DNA of 64,000 nt from Falciphora oryzae (lineage: Eukaryota; Ascomycota; Sordariomycetes; Magnaporthales; Magnaporthaceae). The notes under the pieces were generated by a model. It ran no database searches and had not been told where the DNA came from. It saw nothing but the letters and a program-made list of their open reading frames with translations. Below, one piece after another: positions 1-13,230 of this stretch (the stretch's first letter is position 1; each line of letters begins with the position of its first letter). Location: the NCBI GenBank assembly GCA_000733355.1, contig JNVV01000001.1, positions 2,274,064-2,338,063 of the forward strand. Direction: 5' to 3'. A program made the translations under genes and the position numbers.

Positions 1-1318
1 ATACCCGAAACGACGCTTTGGTGCATCCGCCATCTGCGGCGTGTGCTGCCGTCAGCCACCGTCAGTGTCGAGGTCGAGAAGCCAGGCAGGGAGGGGCTGT
101 CGGAGCTCGCTGCAGAGGCCGACGTTGTGTTCTATTCGAAGTCATGGGCCGAGGCAAGTCAAACTTTCGGATCCCTTCCCTCCTCCTTTGGCCGATCATG
201 GAACGTTGTGGGTGTGGACATGCGTGGCGTGGCGTGTGGACGAACAGACCGCCGAAGAGGAAGAGGGAAGATGGAGGGACGGAGGAGGGCCGCCCTTCCT
301 GCAGCGAGAGAAAAGCGAAAGAAGCGGCGGAAAGAAAAGCAAGCCGGCGGCAGGTCGGACGGGCTGGCAGGCAGCGGTGCAGGCACGAAGGGCGGCGGCC
401 TGGGCAATCACCATGCGTCGTCTGCATGCAGCTGTGACTCTGACATTGCGCTCTTTCTCTCCTTCTGGGCCGGTGGTGACAGGCTCGAGGATATCGTGGC
501 CCTGAGCAGTGCCTCCGCGGCGAGGCGCCGTCGTCCCATGCGTACGTCGATGAGAAGCTGCTGCCCCTCTTTCTGGCCCCCCGCCCACCAATCCAACCTC
601 CTCGTCACCTCCGGCGGGGAAGCGCCCAGCTGCTCCGCGGGGAGAGACAAGAGTCCGTGGATTGGCGGTGTTGTTGACGCTGGGAGGGCTTGAGGTGATC
701 GGTTTGGCGGTCACTAGGTCGCGCCTCTTCGTCACTTGGGGCGCCGAAGGGGCCTCTGCGCTCTCGACGCGCAGCCAAGAATACCACTGCTGCGCGGTGA
801 AGGATGTCGCAGCCGGCGACTACCAGGTAGTGGAGTGAGTCGTCACCCCATTTTTTTTCTCTCCCTCTTTTCTCCCGCCTTTGCGCTCCTCCTATTCTTC
901 CTGTTGCCTCCTCCCCTGGTAGGCAGCTGCCCGAGCCCCCGCCACATCCAAGCGCAAGCACCGATCCCACCCCCCTGGCCAGAGCGAGGGAATTACTGGC
1001 AAGTGCTAGGCGCGGTAGCGTTGGTGGTGGTGCAGCCAATGTGCCCAATGTACTGGTCCTGGACGCACGCATAGTAACATGGCGCCTCGCGCGCACCCCC
1101 CTTCTCGTGGGCGGGCGGCGGCGGCGGGCGGTGGTGGCAGCACAATCGGGGCCGGTGACACGTTCATAGCGGGGGTCATCTTTGGCCTGTTTTACAGGGA
1201 CGGTGACGAGGGCCGGGACTTGCAGCGCACGCTGCGATTCGCCGTCGGGCTAGCGACTCGCAAGGTCCAGATCGACGGCTTCGGGGGCCTGGGCGGAGGA
1301 CGAGCTGGGCGCGAGTGA
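1..1318 (+). CDS. Ketohexokinase-like PfkB sugar kinase, C-terminal part (5' end outside window)
   Basis: Predicted to phosphorylate fructose or a related sugar with ATP in the cytosol. Exons in the window are 1-153, 483-541, 718-834 and 1141-1318 (168 residues and stop); the missing N-terminal half lies to the left. The reading frame gives VSVEVEKPGREGL and DVVFYSKSWAE, close to animal ketohexokinase, then WGAEGA, and the PfkB signature VVDTIGAGDTF rebuilt exactly across the last intron. GAGD carries the catalytic Asp and the anion hole. Intron 1 (154-482) uses a GC donor (GCAAGT); it puts ARGYRGPEQCLRGEA in frame, which fits the family, while a GT donor five bases downstream does not. Introns 2 (GTACGT) and 3 (GTGAGT) are canonical. 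The tail after GFGGL is short and Gly/Arg-rich. The family call is firm; substrate choice within PfkB is inferred. Confidence 0.85.
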
Positions 1319-1831
1319 CATACAACAGCAAACAGCAATTTCAACAGCCAGAAACAACGACACCCCCACGGGTCGAACAAGGAGGGGGGGTCGCGCGCGC
1401 GCCCCTCACCGAGTCATATGATGCGGGCGGGTATTCAACCCCCTTGGCGGTGTCTCCATTTTCTGCCACGGAGGCGGACGAACAAATGTACCTACCGGCC
1501 TGTGCGTGCGTGGGCGGCAAGGAAGGGGGAAAGCGGTGGCGGGGGATGGAGACGGAGCGGACGGATTCATGCGGCAGGCCCGTGTCCACCACCACTCGGA
1601 TTACCTGAGCAGAGATGATGCACCAAGTTGAGGCGGAGGATGGGAAGGCTCGGCTAAGCAGGCGAGTTGGCGGGTTTCCTTGGTCAGTGTAACACGGCCT
1701 CACAGCAACAACAACCACCGCCACCACTGGCGAGGGGATGGATGGACATCAAGATTGTTGCTCCTCAACAGGACTTGATTGGCGTTGTCTGTGTGTGCGA
1801 TTGATTGCACTGCCGGTACGCCCGTATGGAG

Positions 1832-1841
1832 GGTACGTACC
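1832..1841. repeat. GGTACGTACC palindrome, copy 1
   Basis: Exact 10-bp palindrome in non-coding DNA, one of five copies between 1.8 and 16.6 kb. It contains GTACGT, a strong fungal splice donor, on both strands. Confidence 0.9.
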
Positions 1842-2537
1842 GGTTCACCCTCCATCCCACACCATGGCGCTGGCAGATTTGCATCCGCCAACGCTTTCTC
1901 AAGTTAGGGTCATGCAGGGCCAATCAATCGTGATGAAGGAGATTTTTTTTATTATTTTTTTATGGGGTTTTTCTCCGGACCGCAAAAAAAAAAAAAAAAA
2001 AAAGAGGTCGCTCAGACGATCAGGCTAGGCTTAGGCTGGTACCTCGTGTAGGTAGGTACACATGCAAGTACCTCGACACCAACGGACCCAACCCCCGACA
2101 CGGATCGTGATGATATGCCAAAAGGGTCTGGGAAGTGTCAGCCGAGGGGAAACACGCGGCGTCGGGGAGTAATCCAATGTCTTTTTTTTTTTTTTTTTTT
2201 TTTTGCTACCGCCGAGTGGTTGAAAGCGGAAAGTAGAAATATTGGAAACGACGAGGACGTGAGAGGTCGCATCCATCCAGCCCGGGAGCCCAGGTTCGGG
2301 CCCAGCAGAGCCCACCGTGTCAGGCAGGCAGAGTGCTGCCGTTTTTTTTATCCATCCCGCTTATGCACGGAAAGGGTGAGGGCGAGGGTGGTGGTGGATG
2401 GGTGGTGGTTTGTGGTGGTGGTGGTGGTGACGATGATGGCTACCTATCCAGGGCCGAAGTGGCGGTGAAGAAGCGCTTTTGCCTCCCCCTTGCCCACTTC
2501 CTTCGCGGGGCCTTGTCTGCTGTCATAGACTCAGCAT

Positions 2538-2575
2538 TGGCTGGCTGGTTGGTTGGCCGGCTGGCTGGCGGGCTG
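2538..2575. repeat. GGCT/GGTT minisatellite
   Basis: Tandem tetranucleotide repeat of GGCT with GGTT and GGCC variants in the gene-poor region. No coding context. Confidence 0.8.
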
Positions 2576-5500
2576 TGCAGCAGCGGAGGGAGCATCATTT
2601 GCCGCGCCTGTGCTTGCTTTTTGTGACCATCCGTCCGTCCCTGCCAGCCAAATAAGAAGAATAAAAAAAGCAACCTGCTTGCAGCGGTCGCCATTCCGGC
2701 CGAGCGGCCGATAGCGCACTGGGTAATACGTACCCTCTCGTGCCTCTCTCTAGGTTCTAGACTAGCGTATCCCTTCCTGTTTTCTTCCTTTTTATTTTTA
2801 TTTATTTATTTTCTTGTCCGTTTGTCAATTTCTTTAGACGCATGCACGGGTCAGCAGGACGAAGAAGGTACATGTAACCTTTTTTTTTCCTGCATAATTG
2901 CAGGGAGAGACAGAGGGGACAGGCTGCGGCCAACAAAAACACAAAAGCAATACATTGAAACCACACTTTTTTTTTGAGTCTTGATTCAACCAGACACAAC
3001 CACAACAGACAAACCCGGCAGCTGGCCGGGCATTGACTTGCCTCTTGTGTGGGTGTGCATTCGGCCTGCAAAGTGTTTGACGCATCGAGTTGAAAGGATG
3101 CAGTAGTAGTCTCCACCTTGGACTAATAACTCTTCACAGGTGCACGCAGTGCTGTGTTGTCTATGTGGGACCGCAAAAGCCCGTCGGACGGCAGCACAGT
3201 TTGTTTTTCGCCCACGGCTATCAAAAGTGGTCAAAGTGCCACACTCGCTCACACACATTGCGACTGAGTCAAGGGATGAGAGTGCGAAAGGGGGGCGTGT
3301 GGACAAGGGCATGGGCTGGCTGGCATGGCAAGGTATGGCATGATGCTGCTGCTGAAAAGAAAGTGTCGCTGCGGTGGTGCCGCCGCCACCGCTCCCTGCC
3401 CAGCCAGGTTCAAGCTTGCGTTGGCTTCCAGCAAAAGTAAGCCCGGCTCAAGGTCCGAGAGAGGCGCGACGCAAATAGAGGCGGTACCTAACCTAGCCGA
3501 AGCCCTGTGGCCCTCTTTTTTTTTTCCTTTTTTTTTTTTTTTTTTCTTCTTCCTACACAGAGGGATGGATCAGCAAAAGTCTGAAAAGTCGCTTCCTGCA
3601 GTTGCCACTCTGTCTCAACCCACAGCCGACAAGGGGATAAAAAGAAGGGCCTCAACGGCGGGCGGGCGGCTGGGATTTGCAAGACCCTTCCGGATGTAGC
3701 AGGTAAGGGGATATGTGGTCCTCTGAGACCTGCACTTTTTTCAGCCCTTGTGCCCTGTCCCCCGGCCGTTCCGCATCGGTCTTGTCCTCCGGTCCTTTTT
3801 AGGTAGGGCGCTCTCTTTGATTTATGCAAACGCCCGATCGGCAACGCGAGAGAGCAGGCGAGAGAGGGCAGAGAGAAAGCACCAAAAAAAAACAAAAAAA
3901 AAAAAAAAAAGCAGCTGGTGCCATGCAGATTTCAATGGAGGATAGGGTTTAAGTTGAGTTGCTCGGGGCGCTCCACGCCGGTTGTGACAGGCAGGACACC
4001 CCAGGGCCGCGAAAAACAGCCTCGGCGTTTGAGCGACGCCGTGTTCTTCCCTTTGATTTGTCTTCTGGCACATGCATACGATGTGCTTCGTACCGAGTGA
4101 GCGTGCGTCGTCGTAACAGCGAACACCTCCACACCTGTAGAGAGTAAAAAATAAGATTGATAAATAAACGAGCACAGAAGGATCAGGAACAGTCCACGGC
4201 GGTCCTATGGTAACACGTCGCTCAAGTCCCCAAGTCTTTCCCGCCGCGAGTCTTGTCCCCTTGGGACCCAGGTCCGGTGGCCCTGCGAGGGCCGCGGCCG
4301 GGCCACGCTAGTGAAACGCCAGAGGTGACTGTGCCTGCCCTCTCCCATCCAGTCGCTTGTGGTTTTTCTTCCCATCATGCACGTCTTTTTCTTGGTTGCG
4401 TCGGTGAGGTACCTTGTTCTCCATCCGCACGCATGCATACAGGACATACATGCAGGAGTGGTCGCCGCCTGCAGACAGATGGACGCATGAGCTCCATCCA
4501 TTCCCTGGGCACGCTGGGGACCCGGATCCGCGCCCCGGCGACTCAGTGTTGTCTGTCCGTCTGTCTGTCGGCCGCGCGCTGGCCTCGGCGACGTCTTGAG
4601 ACTTTGCCCCCCGTCGTCGGCGTGACCAGCCCAGCCAGCCATCTTCGGCGGATGGCCCTCCCTGGACTTCCGCTTGGGAGCACTAGAGGGTCTCATCGCC
4701 AAGTTTGACAATCTCCAGTCCTCAGCATACTGTGCCACTGTGTGCTCTCTCTCTCGCTCTGCCGTACCGCAGTAATAAGCAAGTATAGTCGACCCAACAA
4801 ATGTTGCTCCGGAAGTGGCCCGCATGTGCACCGAGAGCAATATCGATGAGGGGGGCTGCGCAGCCGGGCCTGCTTGTCCCAAGGGGTGTGACGCCCTCCA
4901 AGGGCAAGTGGTGGTGACGGAGAAATGAAGGACATACCCATCCTTTCCGACACCACCTCGCCGCTCAAGGTACCTGTGCCAGAAGCAAGCGAGACAGGCA
5001 CCGATAGTCGAGGGACGCACGAGTCGGGTCGGTGCTGGCGCCGCCGGGGGTGGAGTTTGGGGCATATCTGACCGGGAATGCAGTCAGGAATTTTCATGGT
5101 CCCTTCTCCAGGCTGAGATGAATCAATCGTTCGATGCCGAAAAAGGGGGTCATCAGCACAAGACAGAACAAGGGGGTCCGGCTAGCCTGTCAGTGGTCGA
5201 CGGGTCAGTCACATCATTCCAGCTCCCCGTTGCCGGCAACATTCTGTGCACAAAGGTCCCGTGTGGGTGGGGATGCGAGGGCAGCCCTGGGCTGGGGGAA
5301 GAAACGAACACAGCGCTCAGAGATCCCCACTCGGTCTGTGTCTTGGATTGCCTTGACTGGTTGGCTGACTAGCTGGGAGGGGTGAGGGTGTGTGAGGGTG
5401 TGTGGGAGGGAGTGGGGGTGGTGGTAATAAGCCAGCGACCGGAAGCGAGCCTGTTCCACACCCACACCCAACGTCGAACCCTCGTCCCTCGCCAGGGTCG

Positions 5501-5727
5501 GGTCGGTCGGAGCAAGGGCTCTACCACCAGCGGGCACCCCTCGATAATCCCAAAAAGCAAACCCCATCATTGCCATGCAACGCTCCGTCCTGAAAACAGC
5601 AAAAAGTTTCGCCCTGTGGGGGTGGGGGGCCACGACGGCGGGCAGCAGGGAACGTGCGGGCCTCCCAATGAAATGTAGCTCGCCTCCTCGGATCCGGCGA
5701 GCAGGTTTCCAATGTGGTAGTCCCGAA

Positions 5728-5737
5728 GGTACGTACC
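5728..5737. repeat. GGTACGTACC palindrome, copy 2
   Basis: Exact copy of the 10-bp palindrome, preceded by GAA, in non-coding DNA. Confidence 0.9.
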
Positions 5738-6492
5738 GTCATGGTACTTGTGTGTTTTGTTGCTTCTTTTTATCTTGCTTTTTGGTAGGCTGCTCTTTTG
5801 GCTGTCTAAAATATAAGCATCGTTGATGAAGTCCATACAAGGCACCGGCGTGGCGCCGACGCTTGTCGAAGCGCCGGAAACTCTGGGCCCCCGAGAGAAC
5901 AGCATGCCCTCCCTACTATGCAGTAAAGTACAGCCTGGCCCGAAGCGACGAGTGATAAAGTCAACATCGTTGGTTGCATTGCCATCAACGACGGCGGCTG
6001 ACAGGGAACATCAGCGTCCGCCTGTTTTGGGTAATGCTTTCGATGCGTATCCGCCCGCCCGACCTGAAAAAAGGAGGCCCGGCCAAGCGGGCTAGGGTAT
6101 TGCACAAGTAAAAAAAAAAAAAAAAAAAAACGAACCAAGGCAATATCCTGTCAAGGGAAGCACGGGGTGGCACGCAGGGGCAGCACGGTACGCCCAGAGG
6201 CTCAAGTTTTGTGACTCCGAGATTGTCGACGGTAATTCACGCGCGTCCCGCTACGATGCGACGAGGGGCGGCAGGGAGGAAGGGAAAAAGAAGTGGAAAA
6301 AAAAAAAATAGTAAATAATAGCCCGTGATAATCCCCCGCCTGTCTGGAGCCATGTCGGGTCCTGTGAATCTGCGATGATGTCGCCCTTTGAACCGCTGCG
6401 GGAACTGGTGTGCCCCCTGGTGGGCCGGGCCAGGTGGGCAAATCACAGCGTCGGCAGCGACGTGATCCCCGATGCAACGAAAACACAAGACA

Positions 6493-6496
<4 letters not shown>

Positions 6497-6531
<35 letters not shown>
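6497..6531. repeat. (CA)17 microsatellite
   Basis: Seventeen uninterrupted CA units plus a final C. It is the longest perfect dinucleotide run seen in the window and likely to vary in length between strains. Confidence 0.97.
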
Positions 6532-6533
<2 letters not shown>

Positions 6534-8430
6534 CAGGGGTAAGAAACAATCAACGACGAAAAGGCAGCTCCCTCTGGAAGCTCCAATGGCTATGCCTCGT
6601 CATCAATGCTACGGCCACTCCACAGGGTGGGGCGATGGTGCGAGTGGGAAGGCGGGCGGGCATGATGTGGTGGGGCGCCATCTGTGTGGCTTCCATCTTT
6701 CTCTGGAGCGGAAGGTGATGGGAAAGGCTGGCTGGGGGAGCAGAGACAGGGAAGCCTCCCCCGGCAGAGCGGGCTGGCGAGCCTGACACCTGAGAGATTG
6801 GAACTCGCTCGCATGGTCCGGTGCGTTCCCACACCCAGCAGAGCCAGCCGGGTGGACATGCCGTGACAAGCAGCTCCTGCGACTCGGCCCAATCACAGGG
6901 CGCGGCTTGTGATGGATCTCATTAAGATCCTTGCGCTTGCCTCTCGAGTCGGAAACGCCACCAAAACGGCCTGCAGTGGGTGTGGGCTTCCATGGCGTGG
7001 GTGTGACGGTGTGGGTGGTGGTGGGCGTGGCCGCCCTGGGTGTTGGTCCGCCCGTGGATGGAGCAAAACGAGTGGGCCTGTCGTCCTTTTGGTACGGCAG
7101 GCCCGTGTGGAGCAGCAGCAAAAAGAGAAAGAAAAAAAAGAAAAAAAATCGAGGCGATGTCACTTGGTGGTGCACTCGGGGTTATGGAAACCTGCATAAG
7201 GGCGACAACGTGCACTGCCTTGGCGGTAGCTGCACGAGTCGCGCAACGCCGCGGTACCTTTGGCCTCCCCCATCGAGTTCGCTTCCTCGCAAGGGCCTGG
7301 TGGGTGGGGGCCTTGGTAACGTCCGGTACGACACGATAGGTCTGGCACGAGTGGCAATTGCATTTGGCGATGCGACGAGATGGACGGAGCATCGGGTCGC
7401 AACCGTGGTAGGGCTCCCGTGCATTCGACGGGCCAATCTCAATCGACGTCTGACCGGCGACATTTGGCAGCCTGGCACTGCTGGCAGAAGAGGGCTAATC
7501 CAGGCGGTGGTACTATCGTGGGTGCAAAGCACAAAGAGTGTGAGGCGTGTTGCAGAGAAATAGAACAAACTCAACCATCAAATCTGCCGTCATCCGGGCC
7601 TTATCTGAAAAGAGCCTAACCTTCTTAGCAAAGAAGGCTTGTCGTATGGCAGGGCCTCTTTTTGCGCGTGGGACAGCCCTCCCACGACACCCATGCCTTC
7701 TCGGTGATTGGAAGGGCTTCTGTCCCTGCAACCAATCCGCAAAGGTTCTAGACGCATGAAATTCCCCCAAGCAGAAGAACCATGGCGGGAACACAGATGG
7801 GATTGGTGCTTCCCACAGTACGGTCCCTCAACAGCCCACCCTGGCCATGTTTCAAAGCCCATGACCTTCCTACCGAGGACATTTCAGTGCGGACATCTGC
7901 AGGCCGAGTGAGCAGCAGCACGCGCGCGCGGGGGCACTATAAAATCCAGAGTGGGTGGGATACGTATTACGGTTGGTGCTACCTGGAGCACATGGGTGTT
8001 TGCCAACATTTTGCGCGTATTACGCCAGGGGGGTAAAGCCTCTTCCGGCCAGTCAGCCAGCCGGTTCGGCCTGGCATGCGCATGGCTCCCAGAGCGGCTG
8101 AAGGGGCCAGGAGACAGGACAGCGGCTGGCTGCTTTTTCGCAAACGACATGGGATCGGGTGTGGAGGAGCCTAGGAGCAAACAGTGAGAGCAAAGCGGGC
8201 TGGTATCCATACGACCTGCATACCGACACACAGCACACACAAGAGTAAGGACCTGTGCAGCGGCGGCGTTGTCGTGGTGCCGGCCCCCATGTCTCTGTCA
8301 TGTGTCTCTCGCCGTCTCTGGGTTTCGAGCTGTTGCTTCGGTCGCGAGATGGAGAACATGATGCGACGTCGGCAGACGGCTTTGGGCAAAACACGAGCCG
8401 GAAGGAAGGCTGACAAGAGTCGTTGAACGC

Positions 8431-8440
8431 GGTACGTACC
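8431..8440. repeat. GGTACGTACC palindrome, copy 3
   Basis: Exact copy of the 10-bp palindrome in non-coding DNA. Confidence 0.9.
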
Positions 8441-8882
8441 CCTTCGTCAGGGGATCGGGGCGGATCCATTCGCCGTCGCCGTCCAAGAGCCCAGAGGGTT
8501 GCTCTGATTCGTCACGCAACTCGCTCGGGCAGCCAATCGCAGCCGTCGGTCACAACCACAAGGGGACGCTGTCTGGCCCCCCAATCCGTCAACTCGGTCT
8601 GAAAGTGTGTTGCCTTACCAAAGACGTTTAGGAGGCACTTCTGACTTGGCCGTGCAGCTCGCCCAGCCAATTTGGATTTCGACCGACACGGGAAGCCGCG
8701 GTGACCATAACCATACTGCATCAAGCAAGTGCATCCATCCATCGCGCCATGGAGGAGTCAATCCAAATTCCGGATGCACGTCTCCCTTGGGAACCGCATG
8801 TCTTTAGACGGGCACGATTTGCCTGCCCTCTTTCGCTGGAGCATGCCTGGGTCGGTCAACAACACACATGGACCACACATAG

Positions 8883-8932
8883 ACACACGCACGCACACAC
8901 ACACATACACATACACACACACCTCCAAACAA
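8883..8932. repeat. Imperfect CA-rich microsatellite
   Basis: About 50 bp of CACA units interrupted by CG and TA substitutions (ACACGCACGC, ACATACAC). It looks like an old, decayed dinucleotide repeat. Confidence 0.85.
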
Positions 8933-9385
8933 GCACAGGGATCGTCACGCTACGTTACCGGCGGCAGTCAGACGAAAACATTACGGCGAAAGCAAATCAC
9001 GGCTGTCTGTTGCTTCCGTGGTGGAGCGTGGATCGCTTAAAGCCCTCAGCCTTTGGAAGTTGGCGTTGATCATGGTCTGGGCCGCTGACACACGGGGTGG
9101 ATTGGCAACCATGGGACAAAAATCGACGAGAGTCAACCTCGGAGATCACCACGCCCGCTTTGTCGGCCGTGGGTCAAGACACAAGATGGAGCACTCCAGT
9201 ATTACCGGCAATGCGACTCCAAAAAGAACCAAAGTGGGATGTCGGCTCGACTCGCTTGCGGGCGTGTGTGTGCTTTGGTCGTGGAGGGCCAAGGCAGTCC
9301 AGAAAGGAGGGGCGCGAAAAGAAGGGACGATATCTGACAAGTGGAGCGGGCTAGGTGGGAAAGGCAAAAGAAAAAGAAAGGAAAA

Positions 9386-9455
9386 GAGGAAAAAATAAAT
9401 AAATAAAGAGGAAAAAATAAATAAATAAAGAGGAAAAAATAAATGAATAAATAAA
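9386..9455. repeat. 22-bp tandem repeat, three copies
   Basis: Three head-to-tail units of 22 bp, each GAGG followed by an A-run and TAAA repeats, starting at 9386, 9408 and 9430. The third copy differs slightly (TGAA). Very AT-rich within GC-rich surroundings. Confidence 0.92.
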
Positions 9456-12400
9456 CACGATTCAAGTAATTCCGGCGAATTACACCGCCAGCCGCGCGTG
9501 CTGCTGGGTGCATCGAGAAAAAAAAAAAAAAAAAAAAAGGCCGATCCTTCCTTCCTGCCCCGAGCCTCCCACAAACCCAGATTGCCTTGCTCTCTTTTTA
9601 GCCTGTTTGTCATGGTTGCGCCCCCAGGGGTGCGGGTGGCATTGCGCGCACGTACGGATACCGGTGAGATGGATGGGGCCCTGAGGAGACGCTGTTTTGC
9701 TTGGCGGCCCTGTCTCGTCGGCAGCAAGCAAAAGGGTGCCAGGCTAGCAAACGTCCAGGGCGTGACTCTAGCGCCAACAGCACAGGCGTCCACCAGCCTC
9801 TTCCCCGGTCTCGTGGCTGGCTCGGCCGCCAGTGGCTCGCAGGGGCGGGCAGAAGACCTGAGTTTGCCGCAGAGGGATGTCTCGGCCAAAATCCAAAATA
9901 AAACACACACAGAGAGAGGCATAGGCACAGCACAGCACAGCGTAGCATATGCACCCACCCACCCCATCCCACCCACACACTCCCATGGGAGAAGTGACAC
10001 TGCCCAACCGGGATGACTTCCCACACGCAAGCACACACACGCCAGCGAGGTCACGACCCACGGCCCTTTCCGGCATTCGCGTCCACAGGCCACCACCAGG
10101 CGGTTGATTAGCTAGGGTGCGCGGAGTGGGCTCTTCTGGGGCTTCAGGGCCGGCCGTCCCCATACTTATGCTGGGCGTGCCACGGTGGGACCTGTCCCTC
10201 CAGCGCTGCGCCGCCGCTGGGAGGACCGAGGGGGGGTTCGAGTTCCATATTGTTGCTGATGGGCACCAAGTGCTACTTAGTAAGTACAGTATTGCTGTGC
10301 TAGCGGAACCTATCCCTGAAAATCTTGCGGCCACAAACAGTAATCACTGCACCGCAATCTGCTAGGGACCGTCCGAGGAGGCGGTGGCCCAGTCGCATCC
10401 ATTCCATTCCGTGCCCTGCCCGGTCTTTTGTCGCCCCGGCGCGGTCATGCCCTCCGTCCGAGAAGCGACCTTCCTGCTTCTGCATCCCTTCCCCCTGAGA
10501 TTTTTTCCTTTTCGTCTTCCTCTTCGTCCCACAGCCAGCCAGCCCCAAGGTGGTCAAGGGTGGATCAGCATGCCCGAAAATCTTGCAACAGACATCCATC
10601 CATCGTCCTGCTGGTGCAGCCACCCACTCTTGTGCGCTGTCTGGCGTTATTACGAGCTATTATCAGACCGACGATCAAGGCCGTCCTCCGGTCGAACGAC
10701 TCAGACCCATGATCGAGGGAGCTGTCAGCAGCAAACACAGACACAAGGAGGGTCCGGGATCCGAGATGTAGACCGCCACTGTCACGGCTAGAGCTCGGTA
10801 ACAACGGGCGAGAGAGGTTTTTTTTTTTTTTTTTTCCCCTCTCGCGTCAATAGTTGTCACTCCACCTTGGCTCTCGGACGGAAGCGCGTCTCCAAGATCC
10901 GCAGCCTCGGTAGACTCTGGCTTGGACAGGGTCTGACGCAGATAAACTAACCTGCGACCAGCTGGCGTTGTACCTCCAACGAAAATAAATCGTCTGGCTG
11001 GCATGGGCCCGAGGGTAATTTATTGTATCGATCCCACTGGCTGCACGAGATGCCCGCCGCAGGACCCGAGACATCATCCGCACGCGTGGACCGGCGGGTA
11101 GAGCAGCAGAAAAGGCAGCCGTCCGTCAGGCGTTAGGCAGCAGGGCAGGCGGTCATCGGGATGAGGATGATGGGTGGAGGGAGGGTTGTGTGGGCGGACA
11201 CGACGCGCATCTCCAAAGACCGAATCCACCGACATGGTGCAGTGCATGTTGTGTATGTTGTGTTGTGCGGAACTTGTGCCTTGGACTCCGCACCGCTGCT
11301 GGAAACTGGGATCAGCAGAAACCTCCATTTCGAGACGCAACAAAGCAATTTTGGACCAAGGACCGGCGGTCCAGCAGCCGACCGACCATCACAGCAAGCA
11401 GGGCGGCGCCTGTGCTTTGTGCTGTGCCGGGGGTGCGAAATGTGACACCAAGCTTGGCCCCGCCCGCTCTCTCATCCTTCAGCTGTGGCGACCTTGCATG
11501 CGAATGGTCCCTCACGTGCGCACGCTTGTCGCGCTGGCTTCGATTGGTGCGATCATCGGGAGCCGAGAAGAAGAAAGACTTCAAATTCGCGCGAGGCATG
11601 CATCCGCACACTACGGACGTGTGCACGCGCTTGGCTGCGTTGGTGGGAGGAGGGAAATCCTAGCAGAAAGGGGACGGTTCCATGCCCATCAAATGAATTG
11701 GACGGATGGGTGCGCGCGCAGCGGATACGGACGGCACACGCACACGCCAGACTGAGACCGGACTGGTGCGGGCTGGCCTTCGCTCGGGTGGTCGCCTCCA
11801 GACAGGAAAAGGACCAGGCCGGTTGCAGGGGCTCCGCGCCTGGCGCTTTCGCTGCGGCGGCATGATGGCTGCGGTTGCTGCTCTGGCTTGGCCCCTCCCT
11901 CGCTCGGTGCAGGCGGCTTTCCAAATTGGCCGCTGGCACGGCTCGCTGGGCGAGCGATGGATGTATGGCTGGCGCCGCCGATATGTGGACCCCCCTGCGA
12001 CCCTCCGTCGACACCCCCGCCCCGAGCACAGCCAAAATTGCTGGCCAGTGACGAGCTAGAAAAAGGAGGTGTTCCCGCCTCGGCCGCATCGAAAATAATA
12101 CGGCTACCCCACTGCACCTGCCCCACGCCGTTCAGCAACACCTGCCTGCCCTGGCACGCCGCCAAAAAATTATCCGGGCTGCAAAACAGCACTTCCACCC
12201 CTGACCTTCCCATACACAGACTCGCATTTTCAATATACGATATCTCCAACAAAGCGACGGATTTTACAAAAGAAAAAAAAAAAAAAAAAAAAAAGAGTCA
12301 TAAAATTTAAATGCGAATATTTTAGCTACGTTGTTTTCGCTGCAATCAAATCTGATTTGCGTGTGTTGGGCTGCGAGCGCAGTGGGCGTACTTTTCGCAG

Positions 12401-13220
12401 CCGGATAATATTTTAGGGGTCATGCCTGGGACTTCAGGCCAAAACAAAACCTACCGAGGAGGTTTTTTTTTTTCCTTTTCCAGTCCCACATCCATCCGTT
12501 CCACACCAACTCTTTCGCGCCCCTCCTCCTTATTGCGTTGACGAACCTCCACACCGGGGGACTCCCAGACCGCAAAGAGGTCAGTGCCTCCGTCCCGGAC
12601 ACAGCACACACCTGGCAGGGCAAACCTAACTGTACGTCGACGCCGTTGCTGCATGCAGCCATGCATGCATCCATCATGGATGATGTACGAGGGAAGCATG
12701 GGCCGAGTTCTTGCTGATTCCAGGCGCCCTGCCCTGTCTTGTGTCTCGTGGGTATTGGCCAACATTGCTGTCCCAGCCGGGCCAGACTCTTCAAGAGTCG
12801 TTCACAACACGGCAGCACCAGCAGGCGCCGTGCCAGGACAACACGGCAATAATCCCGAGTAACGGCCCATCTTGTCCTGCGGCTTGGCCTCTTTGCCACG
12901 GCCCACCGCTGCCGACCGACTGACTGCGATAATCACGCATGGTGTGGGGTCCCGCTTTCCATGGAGGCCGGGCCAGGGGGGCGGAGGGTTCGACCAGCTG
13001 GCAGGGCGTGTGAGACAGGGCTCCCGGTGGCTCCCAGAGCAGCACCTGGGGCTGCCTGCTGACAGGGGTGGACCGTCCGACAAACACATGCCGAAAGGGG
13101 AGCTGAGCGCCGCTCTGTTTCGTACCATGGCTTGCATGGTCCCCATGCCTTGCCCGCCTACGGATGCTTGTTCCTCCTGCGAATAAACCGGCCAGGGTTG
13201 GAACTCAGGCAAGCGGGCAG

Positions 13221-13230
13221 GGTACGTACC
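13221..13230. repeat. GGTACGTACC palindrome, copy 4
   Basis: Exact copy of the 10-bp palindrome. The preceding bases make GCAG|GTACGT, a near-ideal splice donor, but no exon was recognised. Confidence 0.9.

Noticed and set aside
4205..5065. 286-codon minus-strand ORF
   Set aside because: No domain, odd composition (many Cys, Met, Arg), and GC-rich DNA gives long frames by chance.
9146..10096. 316-codon minus-strand ORF
   Set aside because: Runs through a poly-A tract (poly-Phe) and the 22-bp AT repeat; not a plausible protein.
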